Source: Protea cynaroides | Taxonomy: Eukaryota > Streptophyta > Magnoliopsida > Proteales > Proteaceae | DNA: 64,000 nucleotides | Assembly: GCA_028583415.1 (NCBI GenBank) | Contig: CM053267.1 | Span: forward strand, 52,094,914-52,158,913 | Direction of reading: 5' to 3' | In this document: positions 44,230-57,079 of the stretch, piece after piece | How the letters are laid out: every line of letters starts with the position of its first letter | How positions within the stretch are numbered: the stretch's first letter is position 1 | Notes under the pieces: generated by a model | Seen by the model: the letters and a program-made list of their open reading frames with translations, nothing else | The model's database searches: none | Told to the model about the DNA's origin: nothing | Position numbers and translations under genes: made by a program

Positions 44230-44915
44230 ATTAAGTATATGTATACATATGTATATAATACGTATTATTATATATAGAAAATAGAATCCGAGTAGGGGGA
44301 AAATATTTGGCCAGCTCAGAAGAAGAAGGAATGAAATCCGATGGAGATTAGGAAAGAATAAATATAGAAAGGCTGAAGAATGAGAAGAAAAGGAAACCGG
44401 TGGAGGGGAAACTCTAAAGGAAAGAAAACATAAGAGAGGATATTGATGGAGATAGGAAAGAAGAGAAAATGAGGATCTAATTAAGACCGAATAGGAGAGA
44501 GGAAAATAGAAATAGAGAGTCGGTGGGCAGATTGAGAAAAAAATAGAAAGAGAGGATCCGATTAGTGGAAATAGGAAGCTCGGTGGAGATTTGGAAGAAA
44601 AGAGAAATATTAGAATTGAAAGGAGGAGAAGAGTCGGTGGACTTTAAAGGAGAAGGAAAAAGGGAAAATCCGGAAAAAAGGATGAAAAGTTAGAAAAAAA
44701 TTGAAAGAGAAGAAAATCAGAGTGAGAAGAAGAGGAGGGAAAAAAAATAGAGGGCCTAACCAGGAGAAACTCAGAGGGAGCAGAGAGAAAAACATGAGGG
44801 AGAAAAGAATAGAGAATAAAAAGAGAAAAAAAAAAAAAAGAAACAGGGCAAGGGAAGAAGAGAGAGAGAGAAAAAGCTGAGATTGAACGAAGAAGAGAGA
44901 CTGATTGATAGAGTA

Positions 44916-44965
44916 GTAGAAGAAGAAGAAGAAGAAGAAGAAGAAGAAGAAGAAGAAGAAGAAGA
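44916..44965. repeat. GAA/AAG microsatellite
   Basis: About 16 AAG trinucleotides. It causes poly-Ser and poly-Leu readings on the minus strand, which are not genes. Confidence 0.9.
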
Positions 44966-45119
44966 GGATTGGAGAGCAGAAGAGAGGGCATTTGAAAGAA
45001 GCACAGACAGAGAAGCAACAGAGCAGTGCTAAAGAAGAATAAGAAAAGTCGCAAATCGATTAAGAGGAGAGGCAGAGGTAAGCACGACAATCATCCTGCT
45101 GCACTCTTCTTTTATATTT

Positions 45120-45610
45120 GGGTAAATTACACAGGCACTCCTTCTACTATAGTGAAACTATATAGAATTACCCTGTTTTTACAAAAATTACACAGAATAC
45201 CCCTCTAAGAATGCTAACATACAATCTTACCCACACCGTTACTTTCAACTTAACGGCGGAGGGTCAAATTTTTTTTTAGACAAAAATACCCTTACTAAGT
45301 GTAAAATGACCTAAAAGGTTTTATTTTTTTTAGATGCTAAAAAGGATTTTTTTACCCTCAAAAGTTTTTAATTTCATTTTTATATTTTTTTTCGTGATTT
45401 TTTTAATTTTCTTTTTCATTTTCAAAAATACACTTAGTAAGGGTATTTTTGTCTTAAAAAAACTAATCCTCTGCCGTTAAGTTGAAAGTAACGGTGTGGG
45501 TGAGGTTGTATGATAGCATTGTTAGAGGGGTATTCTATGTAGCTTTTGTAAAAGTAGGATAGTTCTGTGTAATTTCACTACAGTAGAGGGGGTGTCTGTA
45601 TAATTTACAC
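45120..45610. mobile_element. Mutator-like MITE, 491 bp
   Basis: Terminal inverted repeats of about 185 bp (45120-45304 against 45610-45430) begin GGGTAAATTACAC and, on the other strand, GTGTAAATTATAC. They share ACAAAAATACCCTTACTAAG and ACCGTTACTTTCAACTTAAC. The element is bordered by a perfect 9-bp target duplication, TTTATATTT (45111-45119 and 45611-45619), the hallmark of Mutator-superfamily insertion. There is no coding capacity. Confidence 0.9.
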
Positions 45611-45619
45611 TTTATATTT

Positions 45620-48600
45620 TTATTTCCGGTTATTTCTCCGCCCTACAATCCAACCTTCATTCTGTTTTCCTACGGCTTTCAACTTCCTTGCAGATCACAT
45701 CAAACTCCGAACCTCTGTACAGCCATATACCAACCACCATGAATTTCCATCTCCCCGCAATCTTCAAACCTAGCCGCCACCTGGTTTCACTCTTCATCCC
45801 TTTCACTCACTGAAATCCTAGTGCTGCCAACACCATGATAACCCAAACCTACTCCAAACCATGAAGAACCTCCTAGCCGCCCCTGGTTTTGATGAATGAT
45901 ATGACACTGAGATGGGGGATGAATCAGTGTCTGAAAATTCTCCTTAATTATTTACTGCTGCCCAGAGCTGATGAAGACCTAACTTTTCACACACACATAA
46001 GCGCATGAAAATCTACCTCGCTACCACTCAGTGGCCAGGTCTACCAAATTTGCACACCCATCCTGCAAGTCATTCCATGCACTCTAAAATATATAGGAAA
46101 ATAAAGACAGTCCATAACACAGGATATACGTGGTTCACCAACAGAGTGTGTGATGGCTAGTCCACAGAGTAATGCCCAACGGGCTCCGTATATACTCAAT
46201 ATACTTCTTTTTGCTGTCTACACAGCAGGGAGTACATACACCCAATTTATCCAGCATAAAACTAGGAGGGCACACATGTGCCAGGAATTCAGGTATCAAA
46301 TATCAGTGTCTAGCACACATTGCAAACCACGCTTAACCCGCACCCACTGGAAGCAAATAACAATTTTTTTTAGACTTATAAATTTTCCTTACAATTTTCC
46401 CCCACTAGCTAGATATTCAACAATTGCACCTATGCTAGTATACAATAAATTAAAAGCATAAATAGATAGAGAATTAAAAATCTCACAAACAATGCTTTTG
46501 AATGGCCAACAATATCTCTGAAGCTTCACACTGCTCTCAGGTACTCTCTAATAGCCTTCAATGATGATAGAGATAGATTCACAGAGCACACCTCATCCAC
46601 AGGCTTCCAATCTCTTCCACACAATCCATAATCACCATGAATGTAAAAATAAAAACTCTACTAACCTCTCATAGGGATTTAGAACTCCATTGATGCACAG
46701 AGAAGAGGTAGTTGGTGATTCATCAATCCCACAGGCATGAAACCCTAAAAAAATCCTTTGTTTAGCTTCAAAACCCTATTTTTGATTTTTCTATTCGTTT
46801 CTTCGACTCCCAATAGTGCCCAATGTATAGAGAATCCAAAAATATGGAAACTGCAACTTGAACAGACCGATTTAGAGCTCGAATGAGAAAGTTATGGCAG
46901 TTTGAAGTTCGGCCAGTAACAAATAAGGAAAGAGAATCTTTCCAAACAATTCCACGCACCCGCGCAACACTGAATCGCCGCCCTGTTGACATGTTGTCGA
47001 GTTCCGATTGGCTCTCAGGGACTCTTCGTTTCAGACCGTTGGATAACCTTAAAAAAGGCGGGATTAGATCTGCGCCATTGGATTTGCATAAATCGCGTCA
47101 GATCCTGTCGGCTTCAATATTGGCCGCAAGATCTGGATCTTGATCGCCGCTGTATAGAAAGCGCGCCACATGGAAACAAGGTTGTATGATGCAAACCATG
47201 ATTATAAAGTACATTCAGCCAATCCTAGAGCGCACAATGGAATCTTAATGCAACCGACGCAATACACTCGAGCCCGCCATAATCTGAGCCATCATATGTG
47301 GATCTGAGCATCGTGGCTTCAATCTGGCCGCTGATCTTGCATCTTGTCTTATTCATCTTGATGACATGGCTCATTCTGAGCTATCCGAATAGCATCTTCA
47401 TCCATTTATGATAATTACGGAATAATCCATTAACTTTTGATAATTACAAAGAGGCCCCTGAACTTTTAGATAATGCTACTGTTTTCCCTGTATCACTTAT
47501 ACTCACCGAAAGCTTGATTTTTTGGCCTTTTTCGAGCAATCCAAGGAGAATCACAATATCTCCCTCATCCGAAGAGCGATTCAAGTTGCGTTGGAAAGCT
47601 AACTCGACGCTCTACATCTTTCCAATGTCGGATCTCCATGAACCTGCTGCGGGACCCACCAAAAATAGGCCCAAAGTTAAAAGTCTATAAAACTTAGGAA
47701 TTTAGACTGAAACTTTGCGTGCATGCATGCCAAGTGGCGTGGGCTGCCATGTTGACATGTCACCTTGCCACCACACCCGTGGGTCCCACCCACAGTCTCT
47801 CTCTTTTTTCTCTTTCTAGTTTCTCTCTCCTCACTCTCTCTACATCTTCTTTCTTCATGTAATGCTTTAAGATGCCGCAACACTGTCAAGAAGCACTGTC
47901 ATATATCAGAAACTCTGCCACTTCATCAGAGACACTGTCACATCATCAGTAACATTGCCACACTACCAGTGGAGCCCACAGTTAGTCTCTCATCAAAGTC
48001 AGTGTAGAATACCATTCAACTCGCTACAAGTCATATGAAACACATGTAGAACACTGTAGAACACACAAGCGAAGTTGCCACATCTGTGTCACTGCACTGA
48101 CACTCTCTCTCCTACACTGACACTCTCTATCCTCATTTCTCTGACTGAATGCTCATCAACACAGTTACATCAGTCAAGTTGCCAACAATGACAACACAAA
48201 GTCCAACAGGTTTCACCCTTCATCCCTTCCATGCTCCTTGCTCCTTATCTATTAACTGCACCATCACCAAGACCCACCAGGCAGACCACCACCTCATTTA
48301 CACCTGTTGCACAACCACCATTAAACCCACCACCTGTCTTCCTTATCATCCAACTCCACAAACATACAGCTTGAAACCCCAGCCACAACCATCTATCCAA
48401 CCCTCAGGAAGACCAAACCAGACCAATCTCTACTACCCGCAACACCTCATGACCAGGCCTACAACCTTGCTATAAACCCAATCCTGCAAGCCACTGGTAC
48501 CTCTCACCAAATCAACACCTAGAATTCCCAGACCATACCACCAATACATCCATCCGCCTGTCTCACTCCTGCAGCCACCCGGCCGTGCAACCTATTATTC

Positions 48601-50703
48601 CCCTTCACCAAACACTCGTAATCCCTTTGATCAACCACTTAGTATCTCCTGTCCGATTACCTTAACCAGCCTACCCGAAGGACCATTCATATCTGTTAAA
48701 CCTTCTGCAGACTGCTTCCTGTGAACCTTCACCTATTACAATCCCTTTTTGTGGCTGAATTTTGTTAAGACTAATTGATAGGATTTTTATTAAAATCTGA
48801 TTGGTTGGTTTTGATTATTGAGTTTGATAAACCGATACATACCGATTAAATGTGATTGATGTGTGATAATCATGTGATGAAATTGAGTCGATATGCTTGA
48901 AATTTTTATAAAATTGGTCTACATGAATGAAATTATTTGTAGAATTGATCCCATTACATGCTTGGAATTATTTGTGGAATTGATCTGACCATACTGGAAT
49001 TTCATATGATAAAATTGATCCGACCATACTGGCATTCCATGTGAAAAAAATATAGCCATCGATCTTGAATTTGATATGATCAATATGGACCATTGATGTT
49101 GAATGAGTTTGATCAATTACGATTAATGACTGCATAGTTAGTTAATGCGGGAACGGCAAAAAAACTTTAAACGGTACGATACATTTAAAATAGTCAAAAA
49201 ATTAAACGGGACTGTAAAAATACGGTCTTGTTTTTTAAAACAGCAAAAAATCAAAAACGACTAATATGGGTTTTAAATGGCAAAATTCAAATAATCCGGG
49301 ACCAAAAAAACAATAACACACATAAAAAGAGAAGAAAATCTAAAACAACCATGCATTAAAGGGCCCATAATAGAGGATAAGACAACAAGTGATTAAGACT
49401 TGAGGGTTGATTCTTAGAAGCCATGCAAGCCACGACAAGGCAGATAGGTAATGTAGGTTGTAATCTAGTGGGTTGCAAGTTTCCGTTTAATTGAATTCGA
49501 TTAAGTTTAAAGCATAATGACCGACATATTAACAATGATTGACATAAAAAAAAAAAAAAAACAAATAAATAAATAACCCTCAAAATATTTCAGTTTTCAC
49601 TTACAAATTTATAGTTTGTACAATACAAACAACTCTAATTGTCTAACAGGTCCATCACCATTAATTCAAAATTTAACTAATATGAAGCATGAAGGACAAT
49701 GGAAGTGTCTCGAATCTTTAGACTCTAATGAGGACACCAGCCGCACAGAAGGTTAATTCACGTATTGCACATTAGTCAAGAAGCATGTTAGTAGATTTTG
49801 ATAGTTTTTTCAAGATTTTTTAAGTTTGGAAATTAAATTTTGATGGTTTTTTCAAGATTAATCAGTCTTGGAAATTCCTCCATCTCAGTCTCGTATGGAA
49901 TCCATCAATTTGGGTAGCGTCATTAATGCAATAGTCTGTTACCAAAAAAATTAATGCAATAGTCTCTTTGGACAGGCCATACCATGAGACATCCATTTGT
50001 AATTAAACATTATCGTTTATCAAAAAGAAAGAAGGGGAAAGAACAAGGAAAAAGTGAGTTCATAAAACTAAATGTAGTGGGAAATGAAATACTTAATTCT
50101 GTAGTAATAATTCTATTAAGAATTGGTCAGTTGAGCAGTTGTATTTTTTATTTTTTAATTGAAATTTATTGATTTGTCAGCAGTTTTTTTGGATAGAAAA
50201 ATCCGGGTAGGTGTTTTATACGTATATATTCGGCAACCTTTACCGTACAGCGTTTTTTTCCATATCATTCAGCATGATACGAAAAAGAGTATTATACAAT
50301 AATAATATTGGATTGGTAAAAAACACCATATAATACGCGTATTAACTAACGTGATGTTGAATGTTTATTTGATCAATTATGGACCATGAGTGTAGAATGG
50401 GTTTTAATTTGATTAATTGAGGACCCATCGATAATGTAATTTGGATGGGATGAAATTTGGTCATTTGATTGAATTTTTATGTGATTAATTTCTACCTATT
50501 GATTATGAATATTTGATAAAAATTATGGCCATTGATCTTAGAATTTTAAGTGATTTTAATATTGACCATTGATCTTGGACGTTTTAACGATCAAAACTGG
50601 ACCATTGATTTTAGATTTCTACCCATCTAATGAAGTTTAATCATAAATCACATCTATAAACCTTAATCACATTCTGTTTCACATCTATAGATTTAATCAC
50701 ATT
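45620..50703. other. Long gene-poor stretch
   Basis: I see no supported gene. Around 46130-46240 the words GATATACGTGGTTCACCAACAG resemble LTR sequence of some plant retrotransposons, but the ends are not definable. The part 47860-47980 repeats CATCAG.(A/G)ACA(C/T)TG words. The frame at 48149-48475 (108 codons, Thr/Pro/His-rich) has no domain. The part 48900-50640 contains repeated GACCATTGATNTTG phrases on either side of a candidate insertion listed separately. Confidence 0.4.
49137..50354. mobile_element. Possible DNA transposon remnant, ~1.2 kb
   Basis: The left border reads GTTAGTTAATGCGGGAACGG. The right border read on the other strand is CGTTAGTTAATACGCG, so the ends are short inverted repeats. 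The similar GACCATTGAT-rich sequence on both sides (about 49080-49110 and 50380-50610) suggests an insertion into a tandem-like repeat. No transposase and no clear target duplication were found. Confidence 0.3.
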
Positions 50704-51037
50704 AGTGTGAAAACCAGTTTTCACTAGAAAAATAAATCCATCAATATGAGACAGAACATGAAGGACTAGCTTTTCTTCATCCCATGATGAAAAGAATCTC
50801 ATCAACCATGGCTTATGATCTCCATGAGTTATGAGAATCCAATAATCTTGAAAAAAGGAATTTTAGAAATTCATATTATAGAATGAAAGTAATAATCAAT
50901 TTCATCAATGAGGTGAAGAGAAACATCACAAAAATATGATAATAAGTTCAAGAGAGGCTGAATAAAGCCATAATAAGGCATTTTATTTTTATTATTCATG
51001 AAAGTCTAATACATCGACCAGATCTTCTTCCCCATTA

Positions 51038-51282
51038 TTAATGGCAGCAACATTTGACCTGGGGACCTGGCTGGACCTCTGCTATAGAGCAGGTTTGATT
51101 AGCTGATATTGCCCTTTGTGCACATACAAGTTTACATGCTGGTAAATTTGGACTGCACAACGAGCATTGTTGTCCTACTCTTCCATCTATTTTCTCTACT
51201 CCCTTCATGTCTCTACCTGCACAATCAATACTATCCGATCAGTCTTCTCTATTTCTAAACGAATGAATGTACGTGTGTATAT

Positions 51283-51330
<48 letters not shown>

Positions 51331-51414
51331 ACCTGAATGCACTGAAGATAATAGGAGAGCAATGAGTAGCAAGTAAACAAAGATCTTAGGGAAGCTAAAA
51401 ACCTTAGAAACCAT
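51038..51414 (-). CDS. Secreted eight-cysteine peptide, copy 2 (86 aa)
   Basis: Exon 1 (51414 down to 51333) and exon 2 (51216 down to 51038) join in frame through a GT..AG intron with a GA tract. The product has the same 27-residue signal peptide apart from two changes (L12F, F15L) and the same eight cysteines in identical spacing. Ten mature residues differ from copy 1: A28G, K40R, A41V, R42G, E43Q, H61Q, T66A, G67N, I69T, P76Q. It ends CCCH, one residue earlier than copy 1. The gene is intact as read. The first bases of exon 2 are GTAGAG, so the acceptor position rests on homology to copy 1. Function is unknown; a secreted defence or signalling peptide is an inference from architecture. 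Confidence 0.7.
51285..51327. repeat. GA microsatellite in peptide gene copy 2 intron
   Basis: A pure GA run on the plus strand, equivalent to 28904-28948 in copy 1. Confidence 0.9.
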
Positions 51415-51423
51415 CTTGAACGG

Positions 51424-51519
51424 CTATTCTAAAACTTCTTGTGTTATTCTCTTGGTTGTACTATGAGTCTGCTGTTCTAAAACTTCTTGTGTTATTCTCT
51501 TGGTTGTACTATGAGTCTC
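51424..51519 (-). repeat. 48-bp tandem duplication in the 5' leader
   Basis: Two units share TTCTAAAACTTCTTGTG and ATTCTCTTGGTTGTACTATG. Copy 1 has a single unit. It lies between the TATA box and the ATG, so copy 2 has a longer leader. Confidence 0.9.
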
Positions 51520-51530
51520 TTTATATATTG
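51519..51530 (-). promoter_or_regulatory. TATA box of peptide gene copy 2
   Basis: The minus strand reads CAATATATAAAG, about 105 bases before the ATG because of the leader duplication. It is conserved with copy 1. Confidence 0.55.
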
Positions 51531-51739
51531 CAGATAAATTATAAATTTAGGAGTCCGGCCTACACATAAGTATGCTCTTTGGACGACAAGTGTCCTATGG
51601 AGCGGTTCTAACTTCCGTTAGCTAAATAGATTCCATTTTTTAATTTCTTTTATTTAGGTACTTAATTTGGGGAGAGAAGAAGAGAAAAAATGTAGAAGAG
51701 ATTTTAGGAAAAAATTAAAGAGTTTTGGATTCTCTTTAT

Positions 51740-51971
51740 GTAGACGCTTCAAATTTGTCGAGCAAATTGAATTATTTTTTTTAGCCCAAGGTAACAAAAA
51801 CTAATAAAATAAATAAAATATAAAATAATAATAATAAATAAATAAGGTAAATAAAAATAAAAAATAAACTAAAATAATAAAACGAAGATGAAAAATAACA
51901 AATAAATAAAAAGCAAAACCTATTAATTAATCAATGAAATTTAAGGAAACAAACATTCAAATAAATAATTA

Positions 51972-52022
<51 letters not shown>

Positions 52023-52818
52023 CTAAACCTATTTTAATTAATTAATCAATGAAATTTAAAAAATAAGCATTCAAATAAATAATTAAAAAATGATAATAAA
52101 ATAAAATATATAAATAATAATAATAAAATAGATAAAAAAGGAAGGGAAACTTGTAGATTTACGTTGAATTCAAACAAAAGGAGAAACTCCATTTGGTTTA
52201 AGGGGTATTTTGGGATATTCCTAGACAAATAGAATATAAAAAGAAAAAAAATGATAAAATTTTTTTTTAATTCATTTGAGAGGAAACGTGGGAAGCATGT
52301 TATCAAAAAGATGTGGGAAACAAGATGAATAAAAAGAGGAGGGATGTTCATCTTTAAGGGTATTTCGTATATATTATTATTTCCCCCTAAGAGAGTACAT
52401 AACCAATTAATTCATCATCAATAATTGGGCTGACTAGTAGTTGCTAATGAGTCTGCACGTGCTTGATCTTTTGCAAATAGTCAAGTCAAAGATAGAAATC
52501 CACATTTACAAGATCAGAGTGTTGCATTATAGTTTGAATGGCATGAGCATGAGAATGAGGGAAAAACATTTTCTCAAGGGCAGTCCATACCTGTTGAGAA
52601 AGTTGCCATGCCAACAACATGCGCAAGTATAAGTTCAGATAAGGACAAAATCAGCCAACTTAAGAGGTGCTAATTTTGCTTGAACCATTTGGTACTGAAT
52701 GCCGGATTAAGAATTAGTGTGGCCGAAGGAGCCGACGTCGTTGAAGATGATTTAGATAGTGACCCATTGATGTAGCTTTCAAGGTCATAGGTTGGGAGAA
52801 TGGGCAAAGAATTGAGAT
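51740..52818. other. AT-rich spacer with AAT microsatellite
   Basis: A long (AAT)n run lies at about 51972-52020. The surrounding 51780-52260 is low-complexity A/T. The minus-strand frame at 52046-52351 is a by-product of this composition. A sentence of sequence near 52327-52352 (AGAGGAGGGATGTTCATCT) recurs at 62264-62282. No gene. Confidence 0.5.
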
Positions 52819-52823
52819 TTCTA

Positions 52824-53250
52824 TGTTAGATTTATGTGGGCTTAATTAATTACCTAAACTAGTTAATTCAGTGGGAGTCTGATTGACACGGTATAACCGG
52901 TTTGGTTTGATTTGTCACATGGTATGAGATATGTTTGGTAACCCTAATTCTATTGTGGGAAGGGTTTTAGGGTTACATCTGTATTCTATAAATACAGGGT
53001 TAGAGTCCCCACAGCCACGGTTAATTAGTTCTCTGCACCCATTAGCAAGAGACGTCAGGATATCCTCTGGAGACTGTGGAAGACTGTAGTTGAGAGATTT
53101 CGATCAAAGCTTGGAGCGTATGAAATTAATCTCTTTACAGGAAGGTATGTCTTTACGTTCATTATTTATGGCTTCTCTATTGTGTTCTATGGTAACTGTA
53201 TGGATGGAGAATGAGTTTCATGGAAACCTTAAACGAATAAGATTTTAACA
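52824..53250 (+). repeat. 5' LTR of second copia element
   Basis: TGTTAGATTT to TTTTAACA. It has a promoter-like TATAAATACAG box at about 52997. The leader words AGACGTCAGGATATCCTCTG are shared with the 3' LTR. Confidence 0.9.
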
Positions 53251-53252
53251 GT

Positions 53253-53264
53253 TGGTATCAGAGC
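53253..53264 (+). other. Primer-binding site (initiator tRNA-Met)
   Basis: TGGTATCAGAGC, the exact copia consensus complementary to initiator methionine tRNA, two bases after the LTR. Confidence 0.9.
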
Positions 53265-55020
53265 CAACCATACAAACCTAGAATCAATGGAGATTGATTA
53301 TAAAGACTGATAATGAATGGTCAAATTAAAAGAGAATTTTTCTCAAGTTTTGGATCGAATCTCGATCAGATCTGTCGGAGATTTCCATAGACAAAAATTT
53401 TTTTCGATCGACAAAATAAATCAAGCTACATACCGTTGGAAAGGTCTCGAAGAGACGGAGTCGGCGATATAAAAATCACCGGCGTCGGCTGTCGAACGGG
53501 TCGACAATCGCCGGCGGAATCCGCGAGTGAGATCCACTCGCGGGTAGGAGAAAAAAAAAGGGTCTGACGGCACCGAGTCATCGCCGGGTCGACTCGGCGT
53601 CGAATCGCTAACCCTAATGGGTTAGCTGGTGACTCGGGCCGAGTCCACCCAGCCCAGACCGGCACAGCCAGAGCTGGCCCAGGCCAAGCCAGACCCAACC
53701 CGGCCAGTCAGACCCAGATAGTTCAGGTCCGACCCGAACCAAACCTAGGTGGGCCAACCCAAAACCCGATCAGATTGTTACGACCCGAACTATCTGACTC
53801 GATTATCCGACCCGAACTATCTGACTCGATTATCCGACCCGAAAACCCATTTGACCCAAAAATTGACCCGAGTACCCCGAGAAATTTGGACCGGATTGAA
53901 CCATTGTTGAACCGGTGGTTGGCTCGTCGATCCAACTCTCTGGTTCAACCCTGCCAGACCAAAGCGGTTCATTTTGAAGGAATAAAAAAAAAGGTGGAGA
54001 ATAAAAGTAGAATATTCGATTCGGTTCAAAGAGAACCAAATCGATTCTGATCAGACCGAAATGAACCGAACCAAACCGACCCAGGCAGAATTTTCTTGTA
54101 AGGGCATGTTTGGTTTCTATTTTTTTTAGCAAAAGAACATTAAACAGTGATTCTGGGAGCTAGGAATGTCAGATTGACCTCCGGTTTGTTTCGTTGGACT
54201 CCATTTTTAATGCTCTTCAATTTGATATATATTTTGATACATTTTGATGCATTGAAAAATATATTATTATGGAAAAATGCCCTATGGAAACTTGATTTGT
54301 AATGTTTTTGCTGATTTTTCTTAAAGTTATTGTACAAAATTGATTGATTGAGCTAATGTGCATGTTTATATGAATGTTTAGACTTGTAAAATTGTATTTT
54401 AAAGCATTCATGGTTAATTAAATATCTCACATAAGCTGCAGTTTAGGATTTGTTCATATCATGGTGGAACTTGGTGTGACCATCAAAGTTGCAACCTTGT
54501 TTTATTATGATGTGTTCAAATTCTAGAATATGTGTTTGTAAATGCTTCAGTTTTGATAATGTTCACCCAAAGGTGATATTGTCCAAGTTTATTCAAATTA
54601 TGATTTATAGCTATTGTGTAAGGATTATGGTGTGACCACCAAAGTGGCAACCTTAATTCTATCATAATATGCTCAAATCTAGTATTTATGCATTTATAAA
54701 TTACTGTAAAGAAATATAGTGTTCACACAAAAGTGACACTAACATAAACTCTCACTTTTATGGATGCAGCAAAGGATGACACTGTCCACCCAAAGGTGGC
54801 GTTGTCAAAGAAAATAAATAACTCATGCACATGGTTGAAGGATTGTGGCTTTAGGGGTCTTCATCCACCCAAAGGTGGTGAGATTTTCAAAAGTCATTAT
54901 CTCTTCGCAGTTATTGCATAGATATTGAGAGGACCAGTGTACATATTGTCCCAAAGGATGTGTGTGTAGTTCAGTTGACTTTTTAAATACATTAATTAGC
55001 TTGCACATATTATGTATATA
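53265..55020 (+). other. Long leader with GC-rich part and CACC..GGTG repeats
   Basis: The part 53440-54000 is unusually GC-rich (ACCCGA, CCGACCCGAA and CAGCCCAGACC words, and a duplicated CGAACTATCTGACTCGATTA). From 54460 to 54880 short hairpin-forming phrases recur: GTGACCACCAAAGTGGCAAC, TTCACCCAAAGGTGATATTG, CCACCCAAAGGTGG. No gag frame is preserved. The open frames near 53426-54132 on both strands are composition artefacts. Confidence 0.55.
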
Positions 55021-57079
55021 TATTCATACTAGCTAATTTTATTTGGTATTAATCGTAGACTTACAATTATTTACATTGTTGTGGACATGTAATGATTAAA
55101 TACCTTAAAATGTCTGTCTTTGGCAACCAGTTCTATGAATTGGCATGAAAATTGAAAACTAGTCTAGGATTGTTTAACCTAGATGTGCTCAACAGAAAAA
55201 AAATTATATTATGATCCTTAAGGTGTTCAGTCCTTAAGATCAAGTAAAGCAATGTTCAGATGAGAAACATTAAAAAAAAGAAGAAGATATTACCTGAGAA
55301 ATCCAAATAAAGATTTATTTTTCAAGAAGGGGCAGAGAGATGTTTTATTACTCAAGTCTATTAGTATCAGTTTTTTATGATAAGAGATGATATTTGAAAT
55401 GTGAGAAAGTACAAGGTAGAGCTGTTAAGTATTAATGATAAGCTCAAGGATAAGTAAATATTTGTAGGTTCATTAAAACCTATGTAAGTGACATTTTAGA
55501 CTTTTCACTTTCTCACAAGAACTGTATAGTCAGATCCTGGTGACCTATAGTGCTAAAAAATATAGTGAACCCTAAAGTGAAAGAATTAAGGATAAAAGTT
55601 CAAAGAAAAGAGAAAAATATGAATGCCAATGTCATAATGCATAATATATACACAGACAAAGACAAGTTGTAAAAGGGGTAGGAAAACCCATAGAAAAAAA
55701 ATATTTTTTCATGGAATAGTCAGAAATTTTATGACAAAAAATTAGACATTAAGAAACTACAAGATAAAATGGATCTAAGTAAAATAATATTCTTGTAAAG
55801 TGACCCAGAAGGGACATGTAAAGAAAAATTTATGAAACTTCTGAGCAAGAAGGTGCAGCATATTGGATACTTAAGCATTAATCGTAGTCTGAACCATAGA
55901 AGTAGTTAAACTGTATATTGTAATCTTCCACCCTGGTCATAAGGGTTTATGACTGTTGTCCAAAGAAACTTTAGAAAGAATAATATTCTGAAATTCTCCT
56001 TCCAATGTTTATTACATGTATATATGTGAGAATTAGTTAAAAGAGAAGATGACAAGATTAAAGTAAGTGAAGATTATTTACAAAGATTTATTAGAATTGT
56101 TGGACATCGAGATTTCATCTAGGACCTCTTGTCACAGTTTAGTCTATGGTTGTTTTTCCAAATAATGAAAAATTAAGGTGAAAAAACCTTTATTAAAAGA
56201 ATTGAAACTATTGGATCTGAATTAGAGAATTTTGGGAGACCATGTGATACTGATCTATTCCCTAGTAAATTTAAGCAAGTGTTTACAAAACCTAAGAGTG
56301 TATTTGATCATGTAAGAAAAGAATTAATATTGAAGCCTATATTGTTAATAAAGTACTTAGTCAGTTTCAGTTTCAGTTTAAGTTATCTTCCTGTTTGAAA
56401 CTGTAGAATTGACATGATTTTATAATACTCGTGGGAGAGTGATTATTTTAAGGACATTAAGTTGTCATATTATGGGATGTCAAAATAGACCAAAGAAACT
56501 TAAAGTTTGATGAGACCACATGAAAATGGATGTGAAGTAACCAGTTGAGATAATAGAAATGTTACCAGAGTATAATAAAATGATTATAGAAATATTCATT
56601 AAGATCGATGCTTCAGCCATAGTAACAAAGCCAGATGAGGCAATAAAGAGATATATTGGACCATGTAGATCTGTGATTTCATCTAATCAGATGTTGTACT
56701 TTAAAATAGATGTTGTTGATGATGGATTAAAATAAAGATCGTAATGATTTTGAGCAAGTTATTAGTAATGAAATTGCTCTTGAATGTTTAATGATCATAA
56801 AGGATGTGTTGTTGTCTATGAACAATAACGAGACTAGAATTTTATGCTTTTGTCAATGAGCGGTGTACTCATAGGCTAAATGTGTGATTTCAGTGGGAGA
56901 ATTGATTGCTACAAAATAATACTTATAGCAAAGTGGAATCACACAAAGGAAAGAGAAAGAGAACATCAAATTATTTTGGAGTTGCATCAGGTAGATGTAA
57001 AGATCGTTTTGATCAAAGAAAATCTTAAAGAAAATATTTATATATTTTAATCATAAGGTTTTGTGGTAAGGATAAAGAA

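Larger units (their letters stand above)
43376..45090 (+). repeat. Relative of the 4.1-kb Tat/Ogre-like LTR (first part)
   Basis: It starts TTTAAGCACCCCATTTTTAC and follows the solo LTR at 19421 through several blocks (AACAAAGTC, AAGTTTGG, CTTCAAA.GAGA, TTCCTCATTTTTA, TTGGTTCATCCATGTGC). It then reaches its own AT tract and purine-rich stretch. Its 3' end is not definable. It interrupts the copia fragment before it. Confidence 0.6.
50704..51739 (-). repeat. Segmental duplication, copy 2 (peptide locus)
   Basis: Second copy of 28319-29314 in the same orientation, 22 kb away. It shares UTRs, intron and promoter. It has an extra 48-bp tandem duplication in the leader (51424-51471 and 51472-51519). 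Confidence 0.92.

Noticed and set aside
44644..45090. 148-codon Leu/Ser/Phe-rich frame resembling a membrane protein
   Set aside because: Created by a GAA microsatellite and purine-rich LTR sequence.
53426..54132. Pro/Arg/Gly-rich frames on both strands
   Set aside because: GC-rich leader of a copia element. Frames overlap on both strands and contain no gag motif.
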